Part shown: positions 35,841-44,668 of the stretch, piece by piece | How the letters are laid out: every line of letters starts with the position of its first letter | Numbering within the stretch: position 1 is the first letter of the stretch | Assembly (NCBI GenBank): GCA_943368345.1 | Contig: CALRKY020000004.1 | Coordinates: 1 to 64,000, forward strand | Direction: 5' to 3' | Origin: JADCGM01 sp943368345 | Lineage (GTDB): Bacteria > Pseudomonadota > Alphaproteobacteria > Sphingomonadales > Sphingomonadaceae | DNA length: 64,000 nt | Made by a program: the position numbers and the translations under genes | The notes under the pieces: model-generated | Told to the model about the DNA's origin: nothing | Seen by the model: the letters and a program-made list of their open reading frames with translations, nothing else | Databases searched by the model: none

Positions 35841-37811
35841 ATGAGTGTTTCGCGAAATGATATGGCCAATGCGATCCGCGCGCTGGCGATGGATGCGGTT
35901 GAAGCGGCGCAGTCGGGGCACCCCGGAATGCCGATGGGCATGGCCGACGCGGCGACCGAATTGTTCGCCAACCACCTGAAATTTGACCCCGCTGCGCCGA
36001 AATGGCCGGACCGCGACCGGTTCGTGCTGTCGGCGGGGCACGGGTCGATGCTGATTTATGCCCTGCTGCACCTGACCGGCTATGCGCGCCCAACCATCGA
36101 CGACATCAAACGCTTCCGCCAGTTGCACAGCCCGTGCGCTGGTCACCCCGAGAATTTCGAGCTGGAGGGGGTGGAGACGACTACCGGGCCGCTGGGGCAG
36201 GGACTTGCAAGCGCCGTCGGCATGGCGATGGCCGAGCGACATCTGAATGCCCGCTTCGGAGACGGGCTGGTTGACCACCGGACCTGGGTGATCGCCGGGG
36301 ACGGTTGCCTGATGGAAGGGTTGAACCACGAGGCGATCTCACTCGCCGGGCATTTGGGTCTCGGGCGGCTGAATGTGCTGTGGGATGACAACCGCATCAC
36401 CATCGATGGCCCAGTCAACCTGTCGACCAGCGAAGATACCGCCAAGCGGTTTGAGGCGGCGGGTTGGCATGTGGTGGCCTGCGACGGCCATGACGCGGTG
36501 GCGGTCGGCAAGGCGCTGGACGCGGCGAAAGCCGATCCGCGCCCATCGCTGATCGCCTGCCGCACCACCATTGGCTACGGCGCGCCGACCAAGGCCGGCA
36601 GCCACGCCTCGCACGGCGCGGCGCTGGGCGCTGCGGAAATCGCCGGGGCCCGGCGGGCGCTTGGGTGGTCACACGACCCCTTCGTGATTCCTGCCGATAT
36701 TAAGGCGGCGTGGGAGGCGACCGGGACGCGGGGCAAGGTCGCACGGCGGGATTGGGAAGCACGGCTGGCCGGCGATGCGCAGCGGGACGTGTTTCAGCGC
36801 TCGCTCACCGCGCAAACGGCGACAGATGCGCTATATGCCCATATCGCCGCCCTGATCGCCGCACCGCAGAAAATCGCGACCCGCAAGGCGTCGGAAATCG
36901 CATTGGATGTGGCGGTGCCAATCCATCCCGGACTGTTCGGCGGATCGGCGGATCTGACCGGGTCGAACAATACCAAAGCCAAGTTAGCTCAAGCATTTAC
37001 GCGCGATAGCTATGATGGCCGCTATGTCTATTATGGCATCCGCGAGTTCGGCATGGCGGCGGCGATGAACGGGATGGCGCTGCACGGCGGGATGATCCCG
37101 TTCGGCGGCACCTTCCTGGTATTTTCGGACTATATGCGCAACGCCATCCGGATGTCGGCGATCCAGAAGGCACAGGTCATCTATGTCCTGACCCATGACA
37201 GCATCGGCCTCGGTGAAGACGGGCCGACCCACCAGCCGATTGAGCATTTGCTCAGCCTGCGGGCCATCCCCAACCTCGCTGTGTACCGGCCGTGCGATGC
37301 CGTCGAGACCGCGGAATGCTGGGCGTTGGCGATTGCCGATACCGACCGGCCATCGGCGTTGGCGCTGTCCCGCCAGAATCTGCCGCAGCTGCGGTTGACC
37401 GCGGCTGGCGAGAATTTGACCGCCAGGGGCGGCTACCGGCTGCGCGCGGCGGCTGCGGCGCGCAAGGTCGTGCTGATCGCCACGGGGTCGGAGGTGCATA
37501 TCGCTGCCGCTGCTGCAGACGCGCTGGAGGCGCAGGGCATTGGATGTGATCTGGTGTCGATGCCGTGCTGGGAAGCATTCGATGCCCAGCCGGAGGCCTA
37601 CCGAAACGACGTTCTGCCTGACGGCGTGTTGATCGCCTCGGTCGAGGCCGGAACGACGATGGGGTGGGAACGCTATACGGGGCGTAAGGGCCTGCGCTTT
37701 GGCGTCGACAGCTTTGGCGCGTCGGCCCCTATCGACGATCTTTACAAGCTGTTCGGCCTTACCGCCGACAATATTACATCTCAAATCATCACGAAACTTC
37801 AGGGAGCTTAG
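35841..37811 (+). CDS. tkt: Transketolase
   Basis: 656-residue thiamine-diphosphate enzyme shuttling two-carbon units between pentose phosphates and glycolysis. DMANAIRALAMDAVEAAQSGHPG is the usual N-terminus. The TPP motif is GDGCLMEGLNHEAISLAGHLGL through WDDN. The catalytic Glu is in YGIREFGMAAAMNGMALHGG. It starts a run tkt-gap-MOSC-pgk-fba on one strand, with 4 bp between tkt and gap. Confidence 0.97.
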   Translation: MSVSRNDMANAIRALAMDAVEAAQSGHPGMPMGMADAATELFANHLKFDPAAPKWPDRDRFVLSAGHGSMLIYALLHLTGYARPTIDDIKRFRQLHSPCAGHPENFELEGVETTTGPLGQGLASAVGMAMAERHLNARFGDGLVDHRTWVIAGDGCLMEGLNHEAISLAGHLGLGRLNVLWDDNRITIDGPVNLSTSEDTAKRFEAAGWHVVACDGHDAVAVGKALDAAKADPRPSLIACRTTIGYGAPTKAGSHASHGAALGAAEIAGARRALGWSHDPFVIPADIKAAWEATGTRGKVARRDWEARLAGDAQRDVFQRSLTAQTATDALYAHIAALIAAPQKIATRKASEIALDVAVPIHPGLFGGSADLTGSNNTKAKLAQAFTRDSYDGRYVYYGIREFGMAAAMNGMALHGGMIPFGGTFLVFSDYMRNAIRMSAIQKAQVIYVLTHDSIGLGEDGPTHQPIEHLLSLRAIPNLAVYRPCDAVETAECWALAIADTDRPSALALSRQNLPQLRLTAAGENLTARGGYRLRAAAAARKVVLIATGSEVHIAAAAADALEAQGIGCDLVSMPCWEAFDAQPEAYRNDVLPDGVLIASVEAGTTMGWERYTGRKGLRFGVDSFGASAPIDDLYKLFGLTADNITSQIITKLQGA

Positions 37812-37815
37812 CAAG

Positions 37816-38826
37816 ATGGCGGTCAAGGTTGCGATCAACGGGTTCGGGCGCATCGGGCGCAATGTTTTGCGCGCCATTCTGGAATCCGGGCGCACCGACA
37901 TTGAAGTCGTGTCGATCAACGATCTCGGCGATGCCAAGATGAACGCGATGCTGCTGAAGCGCGATTCGGTGCACGGCCCCTATGCCGGGTCAGTGACTGC
38001 GGACGGCGACTATCTTGTGGTGGACGGCAAGCGCATCCGGGTGACGGCTGAACGCGATCCCGCCAAGCTGCCGCATGCCGAGCTGGGTGTCGAAATTGCG
38101 ATGGAATGCACCGGGTTCTTCACAGCTGCCGATAAGGCCAAGGCCCATATCGATGCCGGCGCGAAGAAGGTCTTGATCTCGGCCCCCGGCAAGGGTGTCG
38201 ATCTGACCGTGGTTTACGGCGTCAATGACGACAAGCTGACGGCGGCGCACAAAATCGTCTCCAACGCCTCTTGCACTACCAATTGCCTTGCGCCGCTGGC
38301 GATGGTGCTGGACGAACAGTTCGGGATTGAATCCGGGCTGATGACCACGATCCACAGCTATACCAATGACCAGAAAATCCTCGATCAGATTCACGAGGAC
38401 CCACGCCGCGCGCGTGCCGCTGCGATGTCGATGATCCCGACCACGACCGGCGCTGCCCGCGCGGTTGGTGAGGTTCTGCCGCAGCTGAAGGGCAAGCTGG
38501 ACGGCTCGGCAGTGCGCGTTCCGACGCCAAATGTCAGTCTCGTTGACCTGACCTTCATCCCGAAGCGCGATGTCACTCGCGACGAGGTCAACGCCGCGCT
38601 GAAAGCGGCGTCGGAGAGCGGGCGTCTGGCCGGTGTGCTCGATTACAGCGAGGAACCGCTGGTCTCCATCGATTTGAACCACAATCCGGCCTCGTCCACC
38701 ATCGACAGCCTGGAGACCGCTGTGATCGGCGGCAAGCTGGTCCGGGTGGTCAGCTGGTATGACAATGAATGGGGCTTCTCCAACCGGATGGCCGACACGG
38801 CCGTTGCGATGGCCAAACTTGGCTGA
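37816..38826 (+). CDS. gap: Glyceraldehyde-3-phosphate dehydrogenase, type I
   Basis: 336 residues. NAD fold INGFGRIGRNVLRA; catalytic cysteine C153 in SNASCTTNCLAPL; catalytic His in SYTNDQ. It oxidises GAP to 1,3-bisphosphoglycerate. ATG 37816 follows the tkt stop by 4 bp with AGGGAG overlapping the tkt end. The stop overlaps the probable TTG start of the MOSC gene by 8 bp. Confidence 0.97.
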   Translation: MAVKVAINGFGRIGRNVLRAILESGRTDIEVVSINDLGDAKMNAMLLKRDSVHGPYAGSVTADGDYLVVDGKRIRVTAERDPAKLPHAELGVEIAMECTGFFTAADKAKAHIDAGAKKVLISAPGKGVDLTVVYGVNDDKLTAAHKIVSNASCTTNCLAPLAMVLDEQFGIESGLMTTIHSYTNDQKILDQIHEDPRRARAAAMSMIPTTTGAARAVGEVLPQLKGKLDGSAVRVPTPNVSLVDLTFIPKRDVTRDEVNAALKAASESGRLAGVLDYSEEPLVSIDLNHNPASSTIDSLETAVIGGKLVRVVSWYDNEWGFSNRMADTAVAMAKLG

Positions 38827-39277
38827 GGGGCGTCTTCTCGGCATCGCCCAGCGGGCCAGGGCGCACGCGCCGATGGAATTGCTCGATTCCGCCACCGTTG
38901 GTGTGGACACCGGAATTGGCAGCGATTCCAGGGGAGTCGTGCGCGCTGGCAGCAAGGGCCACCGGCAGGTGACCGTGTTGGCGAAGGAAGCCTGGGACCT
39001 CGCCTGCCGCGAGGTTGGCGAGACTCCTGACTGGACATCCCGCCGCGCCAATTTGCTGGTGGAGGGGTTGGCGCTTCCGACCGCTCCGGGCGCGCGGCTG
39101 CGGATTGGCACGGTTGAACTGCTAGTGACCGGGGAGACCGAGCCGTGCAGCCGGATGGATGAGGTGGTGTCTGGATTGCGGGCGGCGTTGACGCCGGATT
39201 GGCGCGGTGGCGTCACCTGCCGGGTGGTGTCCGGCGGCGAGATCAAGCTCGGCGAGAGCATGACGATGGAGCAATAA
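38819..39277 (+). CDS. MOSC domain-containing protein
   Basis: About 152 residues. GRLLGIAQRARAHAPMELLD and RRANLLVEGL are the MOSC signatures, and TEPCSRMD carries the conserved cysteine. MOSC domains bind sulfur or metal-sulfur groups; many small members have no known reaction. The first codon is uncertain: TTG 38819 gives MAEGRLLGIA and overlaps gap by 8 bp; a longer frame from 38759 inside gap lacks support. The TAATG overlap with pgk couples it downstream. Embedding in a glycolytic operon is unusual. Confidence 0.85.
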   Translation: MAEGRLLGIAQRARAHAPMELLDSATVGVDTGIGSDSRGVVRAGSKGHRQVTVLAKEAWDLACREVGETPDWTSRRANLLVEGLALPTAPGARLRIGTVELLVTGETEPCSRMDEVVSGLRAALTPDWRGGVTCRVVSGGEIKLGESMTMEQ

Positions 39278-40473
39278 TGCCGGAGTTTCGCACGCTTGAT
39301 GATCTTGGCGATGTGCGGGGCAAGCGGGTCCTGCTGCGCGCCGACCTCAATGTCCCGGTGCAAAATGGCCGGGTCAGTGATGATACCAGGCTGCGCGCCG
39401 CGATGCCGACGATTGCCGAACTCGCCGACAAGGGCGCGGTGGTGCTGATCCTGTCGCATTTCGGGCGACCAAAGGGTTGGGACGCCGCGCTGTCGCTCGG
39501 GCCGATTTCGGACGCGCTCGGGGCGGTGATCGGCAGGCCGGTTGCGTTCGTGCCGGATTGTCAGGGGCCGGAAGCCGAAGCGGCGGTCGCGGCGCTGGCA
39601 CCCGGTTCCGTCGCCGTTCTGGAGAACACCCGGTTCCACAAGGGGGAGGAGGCGAATGATCCAGCCCTCGTCGCTGCAATCGCGAAGCTCGGCAACCTCT
39701 ACGTCAACGACGCCTTTTCGGCGGCGCACCGCGCCCATGCCTCGACCGAAGGGCTGGCGCACGTGCTGCCTGCCTATGCCGGACGGTCGATGCAGGCGGA
39801 ATTGCTGGCGCTCGAACAGGCGTTGGGAAATCCGCAGCGCCCGGTTGCTGCGGTTGTTGGCGGGGCCAAGGTTTCGTCGAAGCTCGACGTCCTCAACCAT
39901 CTGGTCAGCCGGGTCGATCATCTGATCATCGGCGGCGGCATGGCCAATACCTTCCTCGCCGCGCGCGGCGTCGATGTCGGCAAATCGCTGTGCGAGCATG
40001 ACCTGAAAGATGTGGCCCTCGGCGTTCTCGCCAATGCCGAGGCGGCGCGCTGCACCGTGCATCTGCCCTATGACGTGGTGGTCGCCACCGAGTTCAAGGC
40101 GAACCCAACCACGCGCACAGTCAACATCCACGAGGTGGCGGCCGACGAAATGATCCTCGACATTGGCCCCGACGCGGTCGAGGCGCTGGGTGATGTGCTG
40201 AAGACCTGCCGGACCTTGGTCTGGAACGGTCCGTTCGGCGCGTTTGAGCTGGAGCCTTTTGACCGGGCCACCGTCGCCCTCGCCCGCACCGCCGCCGCGC
40301 TGACCGAAGCGGGCGACCTGGTTTCGGTCGCCGGGGGCGGGGACACCGTCGCCGCGCTCAACCATGCCGGTGTCGCCGACAGTTTCACCTTTGTCTCAAC
40401 AGCCGGTGGCGCCTTCCTCGAATGGATGGAAGGCAAGGCGCTTCCGGGTGTAGAGGCCCTTCGTCACAGCTAG
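39277..40473 (+). CDS. pgk: Phosphoglycerate kinase
   Basis: 398 residues. VLLRADLNVPVQNGRV, LSHFGRPKG, LENTRFHKGEE and the C-terminal nucleotide loop VAGGGDTVAALNHAG are all PGK signatures. It makes ATP and 3-phosphoglycerate. ATG 39277 shares one base with the MOSC stop (TAATG). A frame open from 39199 lies in the MOSC gene. Confidence 0.97.
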   Translation: MPEFRTLDDLGDVRGKRVLLRADLNVPVQNGRVSDDTRLRAAMPTIAELADKGAVVLILSHFGRPKGWDAALSLGPISDALGAVIGRPVAFVPDCQGPEAEAAVAALAPGSVAVLENTRFHKGEEANDPALVAAIAKLGNLYVNDAFSAAHRAHASTEGLAHVLPAYAGRSMQAELLALEQALGNPQRPVAAVVGGAKVSSKLDVLNHLVSRVDHLIIGGGMANTFLAARGVDVGKSLCEHDLKDVALGVLANAEAARCTVHLPYDVVVATEFKANPTTRTVNIHEVAADEMILDIGPDAVEALGDVLKTCRTLVWNGPFGAFELEPFDRATVALARTAAALTEAGDLVSVAGGGDTVAALNHAGVADSFTFVSTAGGAFLEWMEGKALPGVEALRHS

Positions 40474-40491
40474 TTTACTACGGAGCACCAG

Positions 40492-41406
40492 ATGACTTTC
40501 ACCCCTGCCGTCAAAAATATCCTGTCCTGGTACGAATCGGACAATCCCGGTGTGAAGGCCAACCTGGCCCGCATTCTGACGCAGGGCGCGCTCGGCGGGA
40601 CCGGGAAGCTGGTCATCCTGCCGGTCGATCAGGGCTTTGAACATGGCCCCGCCCGGTCGTTCGCGATCAACCCGGCGGCCTATGACCCGCATTATCATTT
40701 CCAGCTGGCGATTGATGCCGGGCTGTCGGCCTATGCCGCGCCGCTCGGGATGATCGAGGCAGGCGCTGCGACCTTCGCCGGTCAGATCCCGACCATATTG
40801 AAGGTCAACAGCTCCAACAGCTGGGCAACTTCGGTGGATCAGGCGGTGACCGCCGGGGTTGATGACGCGCTGCGCCTTGGCTGCTCGGCTATCGGCTTCA
40901 CCATCTATCCCGGCTCCGACCATGTGATGGAGCAGATTGAGGAAATCCGCGAATTGTCGGCGGAGGCCAAATCGGTCGGTATCGCGTCAGTCGTTTGGAG
41001 CTATCCGCGCGGCGGTGACCTGCCGAAAAGCGGTGAACTTGCGCTCGATGTCGGGGCTTATGCCGCACATATCGCCGCACTGACCGGCGCACACATCATC
41101 AAGGTCAAGCTGCCGTCCGCCCATATCGAGCAGAAGGATGCGCAGAAAGTCTATGAGGGCACCGACTGGTCGGCCCAATCGACCCGCGTTAAACATGTAG
41201 TCCAGGCCTGCTTCAACGGCCGCCGCATCGTGGTGTTCTCCGGCGGCGCGGCCAAAGGGGCCGACGCCGTCTATCAGGACGCCCGCGACATCCGGGATGG
41301 CGGCGGCAACGGCTCCATCATCGGCCGCAACACCTTCCAGCGGCCACGGGAGGAAGCCCTGGCGATGCTCGCCAAACTGGTGCGGATTTACAAGGGCGAG
41401 GAATAG
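40492..41406 (+). CDS. fbaB: Class I fructose-bisphosphate aldolase (DhnA/FbaB type)
   Basis: 304 residues. ILPVDQGFEHGP at the N-terminus, CSAIGFTIYPGS, and the Schiff-base lysine in HIIKVKLPS mark the archaeal-type class I aldolase. FSGGAAKGADAVYQDARDI is the phosphate-binding loop. It follows pgk by 18 bp and ends the operon. Use of this type instead of the class II enzyme is common in sphingomonads. Confidence 0.94.
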   Translation: MTFTPAVKNILSWYESDNPGVKANLARILTQGALGGTGKLVILPVDQGFEHGPARSFAINPAAYDPHYHFQLAIDAGLSAYAAPLGMIEAGAATFAGQIPTILKVNSSNSWATSVDQAVTAGVDDALRLGCSAIGFTIYPGSDHVMEQIEEIRELSAEAKSVGIASVVWSYPRGGDLPKSGELALDVGAYAAHIAALTGAHIIKVKLPSAHIEQKDAQKVYEGTDWSAQSTRVKHVVQACFNGRRIVVFSGGAAKGADAVYQDARDIRDGGGNGSIIGRNTFQRPREEALAMLAKLVRIYKGEE

Positions 41407-41450
41407 GGGGGACTCTCGGACCGAGACACGCCTCCCACATAATAGAACTT

Positions 41451-41567
41451 TGTCATCCGGGGCTCGACCCGGGACCCAGCGCAACAGAAAACGCGCGCAG
41501 CAGCGCGCTGCATGCTGTCGTATGCGTTCCTGGCTCGGCTGGGTCCCGGATCAAGTCCGGGATGACA
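41451..41567. repeat. Inverted-repeat element (TGTCATCCCGG family) after the glycolytic operon
   Basis: The two 30-bp ends (41451-41480 and 41538-41567) are imperfect inverted repeats, beginning TGTCATCC and ending GGGACCCAGC. The middle holds GCGCGC-AGCA-GCGCGC. Such GTCATCCCGGAC palindromes are scattered through many sphingomonad genomes. It fills the 215-bp gap between fbaB and the amidohydrolase gene, where it may also slow transcription. Confidence 0.75.
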
Positions 41568-41621
41568 GGGTGGCAGCGGGAGGGGGTGGCAGGGGCGCGG
41601 GAGAGCCACTAGGCTAGCGTC

Positions 41622-43271
41622 ATGCGCATCCTGCTTCTCGCCGCCGCCCTGATCACGACCCCGCTTTCGGCGAAGACGCTGATCGTCAATGCCAATGGCT
41701 ATACGATGACCGACAGCGGTGAGTTGAAACGCTTTGGTGGCCTTTTCATCGGGGATGACGGCAAGGTGGCCGCGCTGCTGGCGAAGGGTGATGCCGAGCC
41801 GGTGCTTGGCGCTGGCGATTACCAGCTGGATGTGGGTGGGCGGACGCTGCTGCCCGGGTTGATCGATGCACACGGCCATGTGCTTCAGCTGGGGCAACGG
41901 GCACTCAGCATTGACCTTAGTGCTACCACCAGCCTCGACGAGGCACTGGAGAAAATCCGGGTCTATGCGGCCGCCAATCCCCGTGCCCGCTGGATCCGCG
42001 GCGGCGGCTGGAATCAGGTGGCGTGGAAACTCGGGCGCTTCCCAACGGCGGCGGACCTTGACCGCGCGGTCAGCGACCGGCCGGTGCTGCTGTCGCGGGT
42101 CGACGGCCATGCGCTGTGGGGCAATAGTCTGGCGGTCAAGGCCTCTGGCTTCACGGCCCGGACCCGCGACCCGGTGGGCGGACGCATCGAACGAGGTGTG
42201 GGAGGCGTACCGTCTGGAGTGTTTGTCGACGCGGCGCAGGATTTGATCGCACAGGTCCCGCCGCCACCGAGCGGTGCGGAGAATGAAGCGGCGCTGGCCA
42301 AGGCGCTGGAGATAATGGCGTCGGTTGGAATGACCGGGGTTGGCGACGCCGGGGTGACGCCTGAGGAGTGGACGCTGTACCGCAGCTTTGGCGATGCCGG
42401 GCGGCTGACGGCGCGCATCTATGCACTGGCGGGCGGGATGGAGGCGCTGGACCGGATTGCCCCGGTACGGCCGTTACCGTGGCTCTACGGCGACCGGCTG
42501 ACGCTGCAGGGCGTCAAACTTTATGCCGATGGCGCGCTGGGGTCGCGGGGGGCGTGGCTGAAGGAGCCCTATGTCGATGATCCGGCCAATCGGGGCCTCA
42601 GGTTTCATGCCGATGCCAAATTGCAGAACTGGATCAGTCGCGCGGCCTTTGCCGGGTTTCAGGTCGCGGTCCATGCGATCGGTGATGCGGCCAACAAACA
42701 GGTGCTCGATGCCTTTGCCCTGAACGAACCGACTTACGGCAAGACGCTTCGACACCGGATTGAACATGCGCAAGTGGTGTCACCCGAAGATTTGGCGCAA
42801 TTTGAAAAGCTTGGGATCATTGCCTCCGTGCAGCCCACCCACGCCACGTCCGACAAGGCGATGGCCGCCGACCGGGTCGGGGAGGCACGTCTGGATGGGG
42901 CTTATGCGTGGAAGAGCCTGCTGGCCAGCGGCGCGAGTCTGGCGTTGGGGTCGGACTTTCCGGTCGAATCGCCGAACCCGTTTTTCGGGCTGCACGCCGC
43001 CATCACCCGGCAGGATCACAGCGATCAGCCGGAGGGCGGCTGGCGTGCGCAGGAGGCATTGACCCGGGTTCAGGCCTTTGCCGGTTTCACGGTAGGTGCC
43101 GCCTATGCAATGCGGATGGAGGACAAGGCCGGGACGTTGGAACCCGGCAAATGGGCGGATTTCATCCTGATCGACCAGGATATTTTTATGGTTCCGGCAA
43201 AGGACATCTGGAAGACGGTTGTGGACGAAACCTGGCTTGCCGGTCGCCGGGTGTTTGTGCGGAAACCCTAA
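41622..43271 (+). CDS. Secreted amidohydrolase family protein (YtcJ-like, Amidohydrolase_3)
   Basis: 549 residues with a signal peptide (LLLAAALITTPLSA). The metal-binding DAHGHV lies after the N-terminal strand domain. Further ligands are in HAIGDAANKQ, RHRIEHAQVV and GSDFPVES. Members hydrolyse imidic or formamide-type bonds, but this one's substrate is unknown. It converges on purQ, sharing CTAA for both stops. Confidence 0.92.
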   Translation: MRILLLAAALITTPLSAKTLIVNANGYTMTDSGELKRFGGLFIGDDGKVAALLAKGDAEPVLGAGDYQLDVGGRTLLPGLIDAHGHVLQLGQRALSIDLSATTSLDEALEKIRVYAAANPRARWIRGGGWNQVAWKLGRFPTAADLDRAVSDRPVLLSRVDGHALWGNSLAVKASGFTARTRDPVGGRIERGVGGVPSGVFVDAAQDLIAQVPPPPSGAENEAALAKALEIMASVGMTGVGDAGVTPEEWTLYRSFGDAGRLTARIYALAGGMEALDRIAPVRPLPWLYGDRLTLQGVKLYADGALGSRGAWLKEPYVDDPANRGLRFHADAKLQNWISRAAFAGFQVAVHAIGDAANKQVLDAFALNEPTYGKTLRHRIEHAQVVSPEDLAQFEKLGIIASVQPTHATSDKAMAADRVGEARLDGAYAWKSLLASGASLALGSDFPVESPNPFFGLHAAITRQDHSDQPEGGWRAQEALTRVQAFAGFTVGAAYAMRMEDKAGTLEPGKWADFILIDQDIFMVPAKDIWKTVVDETWLAGRRVFVRKP

Positions 43272-43930
43272 CCCAGCGCGGCCAGCAGTCCCTCGAACAT
43301 CCGCCGGCCGTCGGTGCCGCCCTGTTCGGCCTCGATCAGCCGTTCCGGGTGCGGCATCATGCCGAGCACATTGCCGGCGTCGTTGATGATCCCGGCGATA
43401 TCGCGCTGGCTGCCATTGACCGGCCCCTGATAGCGGAACACCACCCGGCCTTCGCCCTCCAGCCGGTCGAGCGTTGCCGCGTCGGCGAAATAATTGCCGT
43501 CGTGATGCGCGACCGGTACGCGGATGGTCTGTCCGGCGTCATAATGGCTGGAAAACATCGTCTGGTTGTTGGCGACCGTCAGATCCACGTCGCGGCAAAC
43601 AAAAGACAGTCCGGCGTTGCGCATCAGGGCACCGGGCAGCAACCCCGCCTCAGTCAGCACCTGGAAGCCGTTGCAGACGCCAAGGACCGCGAGGCCCTTG
43701 CCGGCCTTTTCGACCACATCGCGCATGATCGGGGACCGCGCCGCCATCGCACCGGAGCGGAGATAGTCGCCGTAGGAAAAGCCGCCTGGGATGGCGACGA
43801 GATCAACATCCGGCAGGCTGGTGTCGCCGTGCCAAACCATCGCGGGGTCGGTCCCGGTGATGTCCCCCAGCGCCACGGCCAGATCGCGGTCGCAATTGGA
43901 CCCGGGGAAGACGACGACCGCCGCCTTCAT
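43268..43930 (-). CDS. purQ: Phosphoribosylformylglycinamidine synthase, glutaminase subunit
   Basis: 220-residue class I amidotransferase supplying ammonia to FGAM synthase. The nucleophile is in VLGVCNGFQVLTE and the His/Glu pair is in MPHPERL. The N-terminal VFPGSNCDRD is typical. It starts within the purS stop (ATGA). purL is not present, so the third subunit lies elsewhere. Confidence 0.97.
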   Translation of the reverse strand: MKAAVVVFPGSNCDRDLAVALGDITGTDPAMVWHGDTSLPDVDLVAIPGGFSYGDYLRSGAMAARSPIMRDVVEKAGKGLAVLGVCNGFQVLTEAGLLPGALMRNAGLSFVCRDVDLTVANNQTMFSSHYDAGQTIRVPVAHHDGNYFADAATLDRLEGEGRVVFRYQGPVNGSQRDIAGIINDAGNVLGMMPHPERLIEAEQGGTDGRRMFEGLLAALG

Positions 43931-44157
43931 GCCAGCTCCACCCGGAAATTCTCGATGACGGTATTGGCGAGCAGCTTCCGGCACATATCGTCGATATCAC
44001 CGGACGCTGTGCCGTCGGCCAAGTCCAGCTCGATATATTTGCCCTGCCGGACATCATTGACACCGTTGAAGCCGAGATTTTCCAGCGCGTGGTGGATCGC
44101 CTTGCCTTGCGGGTCGAGCACCCCGGATTTCAGGGTGACATATACTCGGGCCTTCAT
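43927..44157 (-). CDS. purS: Phosphoribosylformylglycinamidine synthase subunit PurS
   Basis: 76 residues. MKARVYVTLKSGVLDPQGKAIHHAL is the PurS signature. It bridges PurQ and PurL in the small-PurL type FGAM synthase. It is coupled to purQ by ATGA overlap. The 88 bp upstream separate it from the DUF1489 gene. Confidence 0.95.
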   Translation of the reverse strand: MKARVYVTLKSGVLDPQGKAIHHALENLGFNGVNDVRQGKYIELDLADGTASGDIDDMCRKLLANTVIENFRVELA

Positions 44158-44245
44158 GGGCGCTCCGGAAGCTTTGGGCTGGATGCGCGGGCTTATGCGT
44201 CAGGTGGGGCAGGGGAGCAAGTCGCGGAACGGGGCTTTTGCCAAA

Positions 44246-44668
44246 TTACAGCAATCCCAGCCGTCCCAGGTCCCGCATCATGTTGAGCGGCATGGCGGTC
44301 AGCGCCTCCTCCGCGCCGGACAGGTCGGGCGGCAGCGCATCGGCGGCAAGATAGCGCCAGCCCTGATGGCCGCGCATCGGCGCTGCGACCAGCGGCATGA
44401 CCTCGGGGGCAAGAATGATCCGGCAGCGCTCCCCGCGCGGTGTTGGTTGCATGTCGAAATCGACGATGATCTGCCGCGCCGCCAGCGTCTGCTTGATGAT
44501 CCAGACCAGCGATCCGCCGCGCAGTTCGGCATGGCGGGTCGGCATATAGCGGGTCCAGCAAATCACCACCGGCTGGCCCGCGTGGCTCTCGACCCGACCG
44601 GCCTGTCGCTTGATCAGCGCTGCCACCGTCCGGCAGCCCACGGCAACCTTCGTCAGGTGCAGCGTCAA
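44246..44668 (-). CDS. DUF1489 family protein
   Basis: 140 residues. MTLHLTKVAVGC at the N-terminus, TRYMPTRHAELRGGSLVWIIKQTLAARQ and AHQGWRYL-like GHQGWRYL match DUF1489, a conserved alphaproteobacterial family of unknown function. The start codon is TTG, overlapping the mgtE stop (TTGA), so it is coupled to the magnesium transporter gene. Confidence 0.9.
   Translation of the reverse strand: MTLHLTKVAVGCRTVAALIKRQAGRVESHAGQPVVICWTRYMPTRHAELRGGSLVWIIKQTLAARQIIVDFDMQPTPRGERCRIILAPEVMPLVAAPMRGHQGWRYLAADALPPDLSGAEEALTAMPLNMMRDLGRLGLL

Noticed and set aside
37990..40365. A 791-codon minus-strand open frame opposite gap, MOSC and pgk
   Set aside because: It is antisense to three conserved enzymes and shows only low-complexity translation. 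GC-driven shadow.
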